From assembly GCA_965656535.1 (NCBI GenBank), contig CBFHKX010000008.1:1-64000 (forward strand): 64,000 nt of DNA, in the 5' to 3' direction. Below, in pieces: positions 15,996 to 24,436 of the stretch. The translations under genes and the position numbers were made by a program. Below the pieces are notes generated by a model. That model did not search any database. It had not been told where the DNA came from and was given only the letters and a program-made list of their open reading frames with translations. Each line of letters opens with the position of its first letter. Position 1 is the stretch's first letter. The DNA comes from Lishizhenia sp965656535. GTDB lineage: Bacteria; Bacteroidota; Bacteroidia; Flavobacteriales_D; Crocinitomicaceae.

Positions 15996-18272
15996 TTAAT
16001 CTTCAGAAATAGTCAATTTTGCAAACTTCAAAATCAGTGTTTTTTGCCCAACCCTTGGAAAGAAAACTGTTGCTTTTTGGTTGGGAGCAGCGCCCTCTAG
16101 TCCAGTAACTTTTCCTTTCCCAAATCTTTCATGTACCACGTTGTACCCTACTTTTAGTGTTTCCGTTGTACCGCCTCCTGTGCTTGGTGTAGAATCAATT
16201 TTCTTTAAATTTCGGGTTGAAAAACCACTTGTTCTTGGTCCAGGTGCATTTAATCCACCTCTAAATTTTCGGTCAGAATTTAAAGATCTTCCGGCAGTAG
16301 CTTTATCAGAATACGCGTTTTCGTGTTCTACAAACTGTTCGTCTATTTCATCTATAAATCTACTCGGTTCAGAAGAGATTATTTGTCCAAATCTAAATCT
16401 GCTTTGAACATGACTCAATGTACACGTTTTTTCGGCTCTTGTTACAGCTACGTAAAACAACCTTCTTTCTTCTTCAAGCTCTGTTCTTGAGTTGATAGAA
16501 AGTTGAGAAGGGAAAAGATTTTCCTCTAATCCAACAATAAAGACGTGTGGAAACTCCAATCCTTTTGAGGCATGGATGGTCATTAGAGTAATCTTGTTTT
16601 TATCGTCTTCGTTGTCTTTGTCTGCATCTGTTAGTAGGGCAACGTCTATTAGAAAATCACTTAAAGAGTTGTTTTCTGCATCTCTGTTAGAAATTGAAAA
16701 TTCTTTCACACCCGCTAATAGTTCTTGGATGTTTTCGTATCGTGCAACTCCTTCTGGCGTCTTATCATCGTGTAGGTTTTTTAAAATTCCTGCAGAAGTA
16801 GCAATTCTTTGGGCAAGGTCAAAAGCGGGCACACGGTCTAAATCAGCACCAAAACTTTTAACCATAGTCACAAAGTCGATTATTTTTTTCTGGGCAGCGC
16901 TACCAATAGAAACAGGATAGCTTACAAAGTCAGACATAATATCAAATAAAGAAACGTCATACTGCTGGGCAGCAATGATTATTTTCTCCATAGTGGTGTT
17001 TCCAATTCCTCTTTTCGGATAATTAATAACGCGTTTAAGCGCTTCTTCGTCATTTGGGTTTGCAGTTAATCTAAAATAAGCGATTAAATCTTTAATTTCT
17101 TTTCTCTGGTAGAAAGATAGTCCACCATAAATTTTATAAGGCATGTTCAATTTTCGAAGACTCTCTTCAAAAGACCTTGATTGTGCATTCGTTCTATAAA
17201 GTATTGCAAAGTCAGAATATTCTGCTCCAGTACTTTGTTTTACGTCAAATATTTTATTTGTAATAACTCTTCCTTCTTCGTTATCGGTAAGGCATTTAAC
17301 AACTTTTATGTGCGCACCTTTGTCGTTTTCTGTCCAAACATCTTTCTTAATTTGGTCTTGATTTTTTGCAATTACACTATTAGCAGCTTCTACAATATTT
17401 TTGGTACTTCTGTAGTTTTGTTCTAGCTTGTAGAGTTGATAATCAGGATAGTCTTTTTTGAAATTAAGGATATTTTGAATGTTAGCACCTCTAAACGAGT
17501 AGATAGATTGTGCATCATCACCAACAACACAAATATTTTCATAGACTGCTGCGATTTTCTTAACAATCAGATACTGTGAGTAGTTTGTATCTTGATACTC
17601 ATCAACCAAAACAAACTTAAATTTTTGTTGATAGTAATGTAAAACTTCAGGAAAATCTCTTAATAAAACATTTGTTTGATAAAGTAAATCATCAAAATCC
17701 ATAGCACCGGCCTTAAAGCAACGCTGCATGTAGATTTTATAGATTTGATAAATAAGTGGACGCCTACTCATGCGATCTTCTCCAACAATTTCTGCATTAT
17801 TTGCATATTCTTCTGGAGAAATAAGGTTGTTTTTCGCACTTGATATTCTACCGTGAACAGAAGCTGGTTTATATTCTTTATCGTCCAACTTAAGCTCCTT
17901 AATAATTGTTTTAATTAAGCTGCGCGAATCCTGTGTATCGTAAATTGTAAAATTGCTTGGATATCCTAAACGTTCAGAATTATAACGCAATAATTTGGCA
18001 AACACAGAGTGGAAAGTTCCCATGGCTATGTTTTTGGCTTCACCATCACCAACAATTGTAGAGATACGTTGCTTCATTTCGCTAGCAGCCTTGTTGGTAA
18101 AAGTAAGCGCTAGTATATTAAACGGATCAATTCCATAATTAATCATGTGCGCAATTCTATAGGTAAGCACACGCGTTTTACCAGATCCAGCTCCGGCAAT
18201 TACCATAATTGGTCCTTCGATGTGCTCTACAGGTGCACGTTGATTTTCATTTAATCCGCTTAAATAATCCAT
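15996..18272 (-). CDS. UvrD/PcrA-type DNA helicase
   Basis: Superfamily 1A 3'-5' helicase for nucleotide-excision and mismatch repair and for clearing stalled complexes. 758 aa: Walker A GAGSGKT (26-32), TFTNKAASEMKQRI, DEYQDTN (Walker B), GDDAQSIYSFRGA, LEQNYRST, TIHASKGLEF, VAVTRAEKTCTLSH. A C-terminal Tudor-like segment (VGYNVVHERFGKGKVTGLEG) is characteristic of PcrA. A -7 box ends 5 nt before the ATG. Near-standalone gene: lytic transglycosylase lies about 100 bp upstream with its own frame. Confidence 0.94.
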   Translation of the reverse strand: MDYLSGLNENQRAPVEHIEGPIMVIAGAGSGKTRVLTYRIAHMINYGIDPFNILALTFTNKAASEMKQRISTIVGDGEAKNIAMGTFHSVFAKLLRYNSERLGYPSNFTIYDTQDSRSLIKTIIKELKLDDKEYKPASVHGRISSAKNNLISPEEYANNAEIVGEDRMSRRPLIYQIYKIYMQRCFKAGAMDFDDLLYQTNVLLRDFPEVLHYYQQKFKFVLVDEYQDTNYSQYLIVKKIAAVYENICVVGDDAQSIYSFRGANIQNILNFKKDYPDYQLYKLEQNYRSTKNIVEAANSVIAKNQDQIKKDVWTENDKGAHIKVVKCLTDNEEGRVITNKIFDVKQSTGAEYSDFAILYRTNAQSRSFEESLRKLNMPYKIYGGLSFYQRKEIKDLIAYFRLTANPNDEEALKRVINYPKRGIGNTTMEKIIIAAQQYDVSLFDIMSDFVSYPVSIGSAAQKKIIDFVTMVKSFGADLDRVPAFDLAQRIATSAGILKNLHDDKTPEGVARYENIQELLAGVKEFSISNRDAENNSLSDFLIDVALLTDADKDNEDDKNKITLMTIHASKGLEFPHVFIVGLEENLFPSQLSINSRTELEEERRLFYVAVTRAEKTCTLSHVQSRFRFGQIISSEPSRFIDEIDEQFVEHENAYSDKATAGRSLNSDRKFRGGLNAPGPRTSGFSTRNLKKIDSTPSTGGGTTETLKVGYNVVHERFGKGKVTGLEGAAPNQKATVFFPRVGQKTLILKFAKLTISED

Positions 18273-18277
18273 AAAAA

Positions 18278-18285
18278 CAAAAATA
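18278..18285 (-). promoter_or_regulatory. -7 box of uvrD/pcrA promoter
   Basis: Minus-strand TATTTTTG is an exact TAnnTTTG match; five T separate it from the ATG at 18272. It predicts a nearly leaderless mRNA. No -33 element is visible. Confidence 0.45.
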
Positions 18286-18375
18286 GAAACATTGGTTCAG
18301 TATAGTTGAATAAAAATAGTGTTTTCTTTCACAATTGTATTGAGAAGAAACTTACAGCTTTATTTTTAATTAAAA

Positions 18376-19308
18376 TTAGGATTGAAGGGTAACCAACATT
18401 TCATCTAATATTAAAAGACTAGCTAGTGCGAGTTGACTGTAGTTTTGAGAACTGTTTTTGAAATTTCCTGCTGAGTTTATCCACATATTTTCAATTAATT
18501 CTCTACCACCTTTATCAGGATTTATTTTTTTAACCACAGCTTCTACATTACCTGCTCCGGCATGATAAATATGTAGTACAAATAATCGAAACCAAAGTTC
18601 GTTTTCGTTAAAAGTGATATTTTGTGAATTTAAAATCCGCTTAGCTTGTGGAATACAAGTAGTAGATAAAAGATGAGATGCTCCATATGCGGATTTAACA
18701 AAGTCTTTCCTCTCATCAACATATTTGTCTACGCGCAAACCATGACTCCGAGCAACTCCTTTCATTAATTGAAAGGCACCATAAGCTCCAACGTTTGATT
18801 TAGCTAACTTTCCCGGACTCTCAATTAATAAGATAGCCTGCGCATACCAGGGGTCTATGTCAAGAGAATCAAAAACTGCTACACCTCTGGATAAACTATG
18901 AAAAACTTTGTTGAATTTGTAAAAATCACTTTTCCCAGTTGTCATATACACTTTTTCTTCTTTGTCAAGACCCTTTGCGTTTCGAATAGAATCTCTGTAT
19001 ATATCCTTCTCATCATCGCTGTATAGATTCCAATCATTTAAGGATAGTTGGGTAATTATTTCGCGAGTTTTGCCTATGTTTATGAGACATGAGTCTGGCG
19101 AAAGAACCATTATTTTTCTCCAGAAGTTTGGGTGCGCCAGTGTATCCCAACCTTGATCGTATAGCGCGGATGAACTCACGAAAAGTAATTGAGTAGAATC
19201 TTTATGAGTTTGAATTAAATCTTTTTTCCAAGATTTTGTAATGCTGTCGCTTAAAGCAGCAAAGCAAGAAAATTGACAGAACAGTGAGATGAAAAGTAAG
19301 GTGCGCAT
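18376..19308 (-). CDS. Lytic transglycosylase, SLT domain
   Basis: 310-aa exported protein with signal peptide (MRTLLFISLFCQFSCFAA). An SLT/goose-lysozyme-like catalytic domain lies at about 150-275: catalytic Glu in LLIESPG, then VGAYGAFQLMKGVA and the YHAGAGNVE motif (family AYNAGxGxV). It should cleave the MurNAc-GlcNAc bond of peptidoglycan in the periplasm. The N-terminal 150 residues resemble nothing that I recognise. A 7/8 -7 box (TACATTTA, 19327-19334) lies upstream. Role in wall turnover is inferred. Confidence 0.88.
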   Translation of the reverse strand: MRTLLFISLFCQFSCFAALSDSITKSWKKDLIQTHKDSTQLLFVSSSALYDQGWDTLAHPNFWRKIMVLSPDSCLINIGKTREIITQLSLNDWNLYSDDEKDIYRDSIRNAKGLDKEEKVYMTTGKSDFYKFNKVFHSLSRGVAVFDSLDIDPWYAQAILLIESPGKLAKSNVGAYGAFQLMKGVARSHGLRVDKYVDERKDFVKSAYGASHLLSTTCIPQAKRILNSQNITFNENELWFRLFVLHIYHAGAGNVEAVVKKINPDKGGRELIENMWINSAGNFKNSSQNYSQLALASLLILDEMLVTLQS

Positions 19309-19428
19309 AATTTATTTATTATTGAATAAATGTAAAATTAACATTCAATTTATATGCCAGTAAAGTTGTTTTTTAAAACTTTAACCAATTAATCGTTAGT
19401 AATTCGATGATTTGTGTAAAATACGCTA

Positions 19429-19436
19429 CATATTTG
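19429..19436 (+). promoter_or_regulatory. Candidate -7 box before FAD oxidoreductase
   Basis: CATATTTG matches TAnnTTTG in 5 of the 6 fixed bases and ends 4 nt before the ATG at 19441. If real, the mRNA is leaderless. Weak by itself; listed because recQ, uvrD and cmk show the same spacing. Confidence 0.3.
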
Positions 19437-19440
19437 TGAT

Positions 19441-20949
19441 ATGGATAGGAAGACATTTATTAGAATTGCCGGATTAGGAAGCGTTCCGCTGCTTTTCAAT
19501 GGATGTCTTGCAGATTTGACTAAATCTAACTATTCTATTAAGATAGATAGCAACCGGTTGTCTGGACACATGTCACGAGAAAAATTGGCAACGTATCCAA
19601 AAAGTAAAGAAACTTACGATACCATTATAATTGGAGCAGGTGTTTCTGGTATTGCAGCTTATAGCAAACTAAATAAAGAAAATACAGCATTGTTTGATCT
19701 TAATGGTTATGTTGGAGGTACGGCCGGTGGAGGTAATTTTAATTCTGCTCGATTTGCCAGGGGAGCGCATTACGATATTATTTATCCAAGTAATTATGGG
19801 AAGTCGACACTAGATTTTCTAGTTGCGTCTAACATTATTGTTTTTGATGAGTTTAACAAACAGTACCATTACAAGGATAGCGAGTTTTTAATAAATCCAG
19901 AGAATGAAAGTACTTGTTTACGGTTTGGAGCGCGTGTTAATGATCCGATAGCTGGAATGAGCGAAGTGCCAATGTTTGAACGTTTACTTCGTCCATTTAA
20001 AAACGAAATGGTTATGCCAACAACTAACATTGATGTTCGTTTTGATTACTTGAATGAAATAACTTTTCGTAGTTGGTTAGAAAAGCAAGGTCAATTTTCA
20101 GCTGAGTTTTATAAAGCCTTAGATTATCAGATGCGCGATGATTGGGGAGCTCCGTGCTCTGAGATTTCGGCTCTATCTGGTATACACTATTATATGTGTA
20201 GAGATTACAATAAGGAGTTAGAGCTTATTTCTCCTCCAGAAGGTAATCAGTATTTTGTTCAGAAAATGTTGGCGAATACAAATTATTCAAACATTCAGCT
20301 CAATCATCTTTGTCATTCAATTCAAAAAGAAGGAGCGTTTTTTAAAGCACAAATTGTAGATCTTCTAAATAAAAGAATCAAAGAAGTTAAGTGTAATAGA
20401 GTAATTTATGCTGGAAATAAACATGCGTTGAAATATATCTGTCCTCAAGCAGATAGACAGGAAATGATTCCTGATTACTCGGCTTGGGTTTCAATTAATA
20501 TTGTTGTTGAAAAATTGAAAGACAGAAATGGTTTTTGGCAAAACGATATGATTACCGAAGATGAAACTTTTTTAGGATTTTCAGATAGTAGGGCTCAATT
20601 CGATTTTGTAGACGAGTTTGATGTGTTTACGGCTTATTATTGTTTCGATTCAAAAGACAGGAGTTTACTTGAGGATATTGAAGAAAATCCCAAAAAGTGT
20701 ATTGAGAAAACACTGGATTATGTAGAAAAAAGCTTAGGTCACCAGATACGATCTAAGATCAAAATGGTAAATGTTAATTTATTAGGACATGCTATGCCTG
20801 TTCCAAAACCTGGTTATTTAAAACAAGATTGGAATACAGGTAGACCTTTAGAAAACTTTACATATGCTGGGTGTGATACAGGAAAATTACCTTTGTTTTT
20901 TGAGGCAGTAACTTCTGGTCTCGAGGCCGTTGAGTCATTAAGAATTTAA
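19441..20949 (+). CDS. FAD-dependent oxidoreductase, lipoprotein
   Basis: 502 aa. The N-terminus MDRKTFIRIAGLGSVPLLFNGC is a lipoprotein signal with lipobox LFNGC (Cys22), so the enzyme should be anchored in the cell envelope. The dinucleotide motif IIGAGVSGIAAYSKL (about 62-76) and the GGTAGGGNF segment place it in the FAD-binding amine oxidase/phytoene desaturase superfamily. The FAD-closing C-terminal motif is FTYAGCDTG. The substrate cannot be told from sequence. Its 3' end overlaps the convergent cmk gene by 12 bp. Confidence 0.82.
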   Translation: MDRKTFIRIAGLGSVPLLFNGCLADLTKSNYSIKIDSNRLSGHMSREKLATYPKSKETYDTIIIGAGVSGIAAYSKLNKENTALFDLNGYVGGTAGGGNFNSARFARGAHYDIIYPSNYGKSTLDFLVASNIIVFDEFNKQYHYKDSEFLINPENESTCLRFGARVNDPIAGMSEVPMFERLLRPFKNEMVMPTTNIDVRFDYLNEITFRSWLEKQGQFSAEFYKALDYQMRDDWGAPCSEISALSGIHYYMCRDYNKELELISPPEGNQYFVQKMLANTNYSNIQLNHLCHSIQKEGAFFKAQIVDLLNKRIKEVKCNRVIYAGNKHALKYICPQADRQEMIPDYSAWVSINIVVEKLKDRNGFWQNDMITEDETFLGFSDSRAQFDFVDEFDVFTAYYCFDSKDRSLLEDIEENPKKCIEKTLDYVEKSLGHQIRSKIKMVNVNLLGHAMPVPKPGYLKQDWNTGRPLENFTYAGCDTGKLPLFFEAVTSGLEAVESLRI

Positions 20950-21654
20950 ACTAGTTCTACGCAGTACTCCCGTTTGTATTCTGCCTATCCACCGCATTAC
21001 AAGATCCAGCTGCTCTTCTTTGTCAAGTTCTGTGTTGTCTAATATAATGGCGTCGTGTGTTTTTATTAGCGGACTCTCTTTTCTGGTTGTATCAATTTCA
21101 TCTCTCAGTTGCAGGTTAGCAGCTACTTCGTCTATCGTAATTTTGTCTCCGAGTTCAGTTAATTCTCTAAATCGTCTTTCGGCTCTTACTTTTGGTTCTG
21201 CAGTAACAAATAGTTTTAGTTCGGCCTTTGGGAAAACAACACTTCCAATGTCTCGCCCATCCATTACCACACCTCCTTTTTCTCCTAAAGAGCGCTGTAA
21301 ATCAACCATTTTATGTCTTACCTCTTTAATTCGAGCAACTTCAGATACAACATTTGATACTTCTAGCGTTCTTATTTGTTGTTCAACGTTCTTACCATTT
21401 AAAATTAACTCAGGTTTATTGTTTTCTAAGTTTAATTCAAAATGAATATCGATTTTATTCAGATTAGAAATAATGTCTTGATTCTGCACCTCGCCATTGT
21501 TTGTCCATCCATTTTGTAGAGCAAATAAAGCAACTCCTCTATACATTGCACCAGAATCAATAAAAACATAGTTCATTTCTTTGGCAATTGCTTTTGCTAA
21601 AGTACTTTTTCCGCAAGAGGAGTAACCGTCAATGGCAATGGTGAGTCTTTTCAT
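20938..21654 (-). CDS. cmk: (d)CMP kinase
   Basis: Cytidylate kinase, phosphorylating CMP and dCMP with ATP. 238 aa: P-loop GYSSCGKST (9-17), DSGAMYRG substrate segment, DGRDIGSVVFP, LFVTAEPKVRAERR lid region and DNTELDKEEQ near the end. The start is fixed by the conserved TIAIDGYSS N-terminus. A perfect -7 box lies five bases upstream. Convergent with the FAD oxidoreductase gene, with a 12-bp overlap. Confidence 0.95.
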   Translation of the reverse strand: MKRLTIAIDGYSSCGKSTLAKAIAKEMNYVFIDSGAMYRGVALFALQNGWTNNGEVQNQDIISNLNKIDIHFELNLENNKPELILNGKNVEQQIRTLEVSNVVSEVARIKEVRHKMVDLQRSLGEKGGVVMDGRDIGSVVFPKAELKLFVTAEPKVRAERRFRELTELGDKITIDEVAANLQLRDEIDTTRKESPLIKTHDAIILDNTELDKEEQLDLVMRWIGRIQTGVLRRTSLNS

Positions 21655-21659
21655 TGTTC

Positions 21660-21667
21660 CAAAGATA
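21660..21667 (-). promoter_or_regulatory. -7 box of cmk promoter
   Basis: Minus-strand TATCTTTG matches TAnnTTTG exactly and is separated from the cmk ATG (21654) by GAACA, so the predicted leader is 0-2 nt. No -33 TTG is seen at 17-23 bp. Confidence 0.45.
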
Positions 21668-21713
21668 TTAAAATTAAAAATCTAATAAATTATTCGCATC
21701 ATTTTGTTTCGTA

Positions 21714-21721
21714 TATATTTG
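21714..21721 (+). promoter_or_regulatory. -7 box upstream of DegT aminotransferase
   Basis: TATATTTG, an exact TAnnTTTG match 16 nt before the ATG at 21738. A -33 element at normal spacing is not clear. Confidence 0.4.
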
Positions 21722-21737
21722 TATAAAATTAGATAAA

Positions 21738-22949
21738 ATGATTCCATTTTCTCCACCCAGAATAGATGAAAAAGTAATAAATGAGGTATCTGAAGCACTA
21801 CGCAGTGGTTGGATAACTACGGGTCCACGAACTAAAAAGTTTGAGCAAGAAATTACAACATACACAGGAGCTAAATCTACTGTTTGTGTAAGTTCTTGGA
21901 CAATGGGTATGGAAGTAGTCTTAAGGTGGTGGGGAATCGGTCCGGGAGATGAGGTAATTATTCCGTGCTACACGTATTGCGCTTCCGCAAATATCATTGT
22001 ACATACTGGTGCAAAGGTTGTTATGGTAGACATAAATGAACATGATTTTAATCTAAATATTCAAAAAGTTAAAGAAGCAATTACACCGAGAACTAAGGCT
22101 ATTATGGGTGTAGATATCTCTGGTTTACCTTGTGATTTTGACGAGCTATTTTCGGTGGTTAACGAAAATGCAATAAAGCACATGTTTACTCCAGCAAACA
22201 AATTGCAAGAAGAATTGGGCAGAATATTAATCTTGTCAGATGCAGCACACTCATTTGGAGCCAAATATAAAGGAGTAATGTCTGGAGCGATCGCAGATAT
22301 TAGTGCTTTTTCTTTTCATGCGGTAAAAAATCTTACTACCGCAGAAGGTGGTGCATTGACATTCAATTTACCCGATAATTTTGATCATGAAGCAATTTAC
22401 AAACATTTTTGTTCTTTAATTTTACACGGTCAGTCTAAAGATGCATTGGCTAAAACACAAAAAGGAAACTGGAAATACGATGTAGAAGAGCCAGGGTATA
22501 AGTGTAACATGACAGATATTCAAGCTGCAATAGGTTTAATTGAACTAGAAAGATATCAAGGTAATTTAGATAAAAGAGCTTCAATTTTTGAAACCTACAA
22601 TAACGCGTTTAAAGATAAGTCATGGGCAATTTTACCGCAATATAAAACAGAAAACAAAGAAAGCTCATACCACCTGTATCTCTTAAGGATAGATAATATA
22701 ACAGAAGAGCAGAGAGACCAAATTATTCAAAATATCTTTGATTATGACGTTTCGGTTAATGTACATTTTCAACCCTTACCTTTATTAACAGCGTACAGGA
22801 AAAGAGGATATGTTATGACAGATTATCCGCAGGCATATAAAATGTATGCTTCAGAGATTACTTTACCTGTTTATTATGATTTAACAGAAGATCAACAAAA
22901 GCAAGTGATCAACGCAGTACTTAATTCTGTAGAAGCAGTTATTGCGTAG
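21738..22949 (+). CDS. DegT/DnrJ/EryC1/StrS aminotransferase
   Basis: PLP-dependent sugar aminotransferase, 403 aa, likely transferring an amino group to a nucleotide-linked keto-sugar. Visible: RSGWITTGPRTKKFE N-terminus, VSSWTMGM, SDAAHSFGAKY, the PLP lysine in SFHAVKNLTTAEGG, and GYKCNMTDIQAAIGL. The C-terminal ALxxRR-type segment is replaced by YRKRGYVMTDYPQAYK as in PglE-like enzymes. It lies 1 bp before a PglC-like transferase, so the pair probably makes and loads one amino sugar on a lipid carrier. Confidence 0.92.
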   Translation: MIPFSPPRIDEKVINEVSEALRSGWITTGPRTKKFEQEITTYTGAKSTVCVSSWTMGMEVVLRWWGIGPGDEVIIPCYTYCASANIIVHTGAKVVMVDINEHDFNLNIQKVKEAITPRTKAIMGVDISGLPCDFDELFSVVNENAIKHMFTPANKLQEELGRILILSDAAHSFGAKYKGVMSGAIADISAFSFHAVKNLTTAEGGALTFNLPDNFDHEAIYKHFCSLILHGQSKDALAKTQKGNWKYDVEEPGYKCNMTDIQAAIGLIELERYQGNLDKRASIFETYNNAFKDKSWAILPQYKTENKESSYHLYLLRIDNITEEQRDQIIQNIFDYDVSVNVHFQPLPLLTAYRKRGYVMTDYPQAYKMYASEITLPVYYDLTEDQQKQVINAVLNSVEAVIA

Positions 22950-22950
22950 T

Positions 22951-23538
22951 ATGAAAAGAGTTTTCGACATATTTTTTTCAAGTCTAATTCTGTTTTTCTT
23001 TCTACCAGTTGGCTGTATACTTGCAGTTTGGATTTTACTTGAAAGTAGAGGAAGGGTGTTTTACTACCAAGAGAGAATTGGTTTAAAAGGTAAACCATTT
23101 CAGCTTATTAAGTTTAGATCAATGAAAAAAAATGCGGATAGAGAGGGTAGGCTTACTATCGGTATGCGCGATAGCAGAATTACAAAATCTGGATATTTTA
23201 TAAGAAAATTTAAACTAGATGAGTTTCCTCAATTTATTAATGTTCTCAAAGGCGACATGAGTGTTGTTGGGCCAAGACCAGAGGTTGAAGAGTATGTGAG
23301 ACTTTATAATCAATCGCAAAGAGAAATTTTACAGGTCAAACCTGGAATTACAGATATCGCTAGTTTAAAATTTTTCGATGAAAATAAGCTCTTGGGCGAA
23401 AGTGATAATCCTCGTCAAACCTATATCAAAGAAATAATGCCTGCTAAAATTGAACTCAATAAACAGTATTTGAAGAATCCAACTATAAAAAATGATATCT
23501 CCATCGTGTTCAAAACGTTTTTGAAGATTATTACGTAG
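22951..23538 (+). CDS. PglC-like phosphosugar transferase
   Basis: 195-aa monotopic phosphoglycosyl transferase that moves a sugar-1-phosphate from a nucleotide to undecaprenyl phosphate, starting a surface glycan. One hydrophobic N-terminal membrane segment (about 4-30) is followed by the family motifs YQERIGLKGKPFQLIKFRSM, the catalytic pair in KLDEFPQ, and NVLKGDMSVVGPRPE. The ATG at 22951 sits 1 bp after the aminotransferase stop; an upstream TTG (22942) lies inside that gene. No glycosyltransferases follow. Confidence 0.92.
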   Translation: MKRVFDIFFSSLILFFFLPVGCILAVWILLESRGRVFYYQERIGLKGKPFQLIKFRSMKKNADREGRLTIGMRDSRITKSGYFIRKFKLDEFPQFINVLKGDMSVVGPRPEVEEYVRLYNQSQREILQVKPGITDIASLKFFDENKLLGESDNPRQTYIKEIMPAKIELNKQYLKNPTIKNDISIVFKTFLKIIT

Positions 23539-23596
23539 AATTTATTTAGTAGATAATTTTTTAAGATTTTGTTTTTTTAGTATATTGCCTACAATC

Positions 23597-23866
23597 ATGA
23601 CGGAATTATACTTGAAAAAGTTATATCCACTTTTAGTTGTATTGGCTTAGTTAGTAGAGATTTATCTAAAAGACCAAAATGGTTGCAAATGGCATATTTC
23701 TGTAGATATATCTTACTCAATATTTCCACCAAGTATTAGTTCTTTTAATGTTGATGTTGGCGATTGTTATATAAATAACTGGACTTTTACCGGAGGAGCA
23801 GCTCCAAATGAAAGTTTTCTTTATAACTACTTTGCCAAATTCAAACGCACGTTCATATTAATGTGA
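23597..23866 (+). pseudogene. Reading frame broken by one in-frame TAG
   Basis: A frame opens at ATG 23597 with a hydrophobic N-terminus (MTELYLKKLYPLLVVLA). It meets TAG at 23648-23650 and then stays open in the same frame to TGA at 23864. The part after the stop (with ISVDISYSIFPPSISSFNVD and GGAAPNESFLYNYFAKF) looks protein-like but I recognise no family. It may be a decayed exported protein or chance. Otherwise the 355-bp interval 23539-23893 shows nothing else. Confidence 0.35.
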
Positions 23867-23893
23867 TAATGGAATACTTAACTACGTAAAGAG

Positions 23894-24274
23894 ATGAAAG
23901 TTTTAATAAGTGTTATTCTGGGTGTTGTTATTTTCTCATTGTTTAGTTTTGAGAAAAGATTGAGTCAATTTGATATCAATGGCAAATGGAATGTAGATAA
24001 TATTCAATTAAACAATGTAGAGGACAGTGTTAGTGAGGCAAAAGTTTTGGGTTTTTTAAAAAAAAGCAATCCTACAATTATAGTGTTTGAAATCAACGAT
24101 GGTAAAGGTGTATATAGTATTTTTAGCGGAGATAAATTGCTTGAGAACGCTATAGTCACTGTAAAAGGTAATAGCCTTTGTAGAAAAGGTGTTGACGACT
24201 GTGCGCAACTTGTTTTGAACGGCAATAGCTGTAAATTAATTTTTAGCAAGTTCACATATTATTTATCACAATAA
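23894..24274 (+). CDS. Small exported lipocalin-like hypothetical protein
   Basis: 126 aa with an N-terminal signal/hydrophobic segment (MKVLISVILGVVIFSLFSF). The mature part begins DINGKWNVDNIQLN, the start of many small lipocalin-like exported proteins, then alternates short beta-type strands, with two Cys (CRKGVDDC) that could form a disulfide. I recognise no named family. A weak hairpin follows at 24294. Confidence 0.6.
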   Translation: MKVLISVILGVVIFSLFSFEKRLSQFDINGKWNVDNIQLNNVEDSVSEAKVLGFLKKSNPTIIVFEINDGKGVYSIFSGDKLLENAIVTVKGNSLCRKGVDDCAQLVLNGNSCKLIFSKFTYYLSQ

Positions 24275-24293
24275 TTATTCAATACAAAAAACC

Positions 24294-24330
24294 AAGGCGC
24301 CAATTATTTTTTGACGCCTTTCATTTGTTT
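24294..24330 (+). terminator. Weak terminator after 126-aa gene
   Basis: AAGGCG (24294-24299) pairs with CGCCTT, with inner CAA/TTG pairs around a T-rich loop, followed by TCATTTGTTTT. The stem has a C-A mismatch and the T-run is interrupted. Confidence 0.45.
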
Positions 24331-24369
24331 TCTATCCAAAGGTTGTTAGCATTACAATACTCGAGTGCC

Positions 24370-24377
24370 TTATATTT
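24370..24377 (+). promoter_or_regulatory. -7 box upstream of T9SS cargo gene
   Basis: TATATTTG followed by C is an exact TAnnTTTG match, 59 nt before the ATG at 24437. A TTG at 24343-24345 gives a 24-bp spacer, slightly long. Confidence 0.45.
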
Positions 24378-24436
24378 GCTTGTACACGCTATTTCTGCTA
24401 TTTTTGGAGTCGCTATTAAGCTATAATTAAAACTAT

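Noticed and set aside
23539..23596. Possible promoter or small RNA before the broken frame
   Set aside because: The segment is AT-rich, without a TAnnTTTG box or a stable hairpin.
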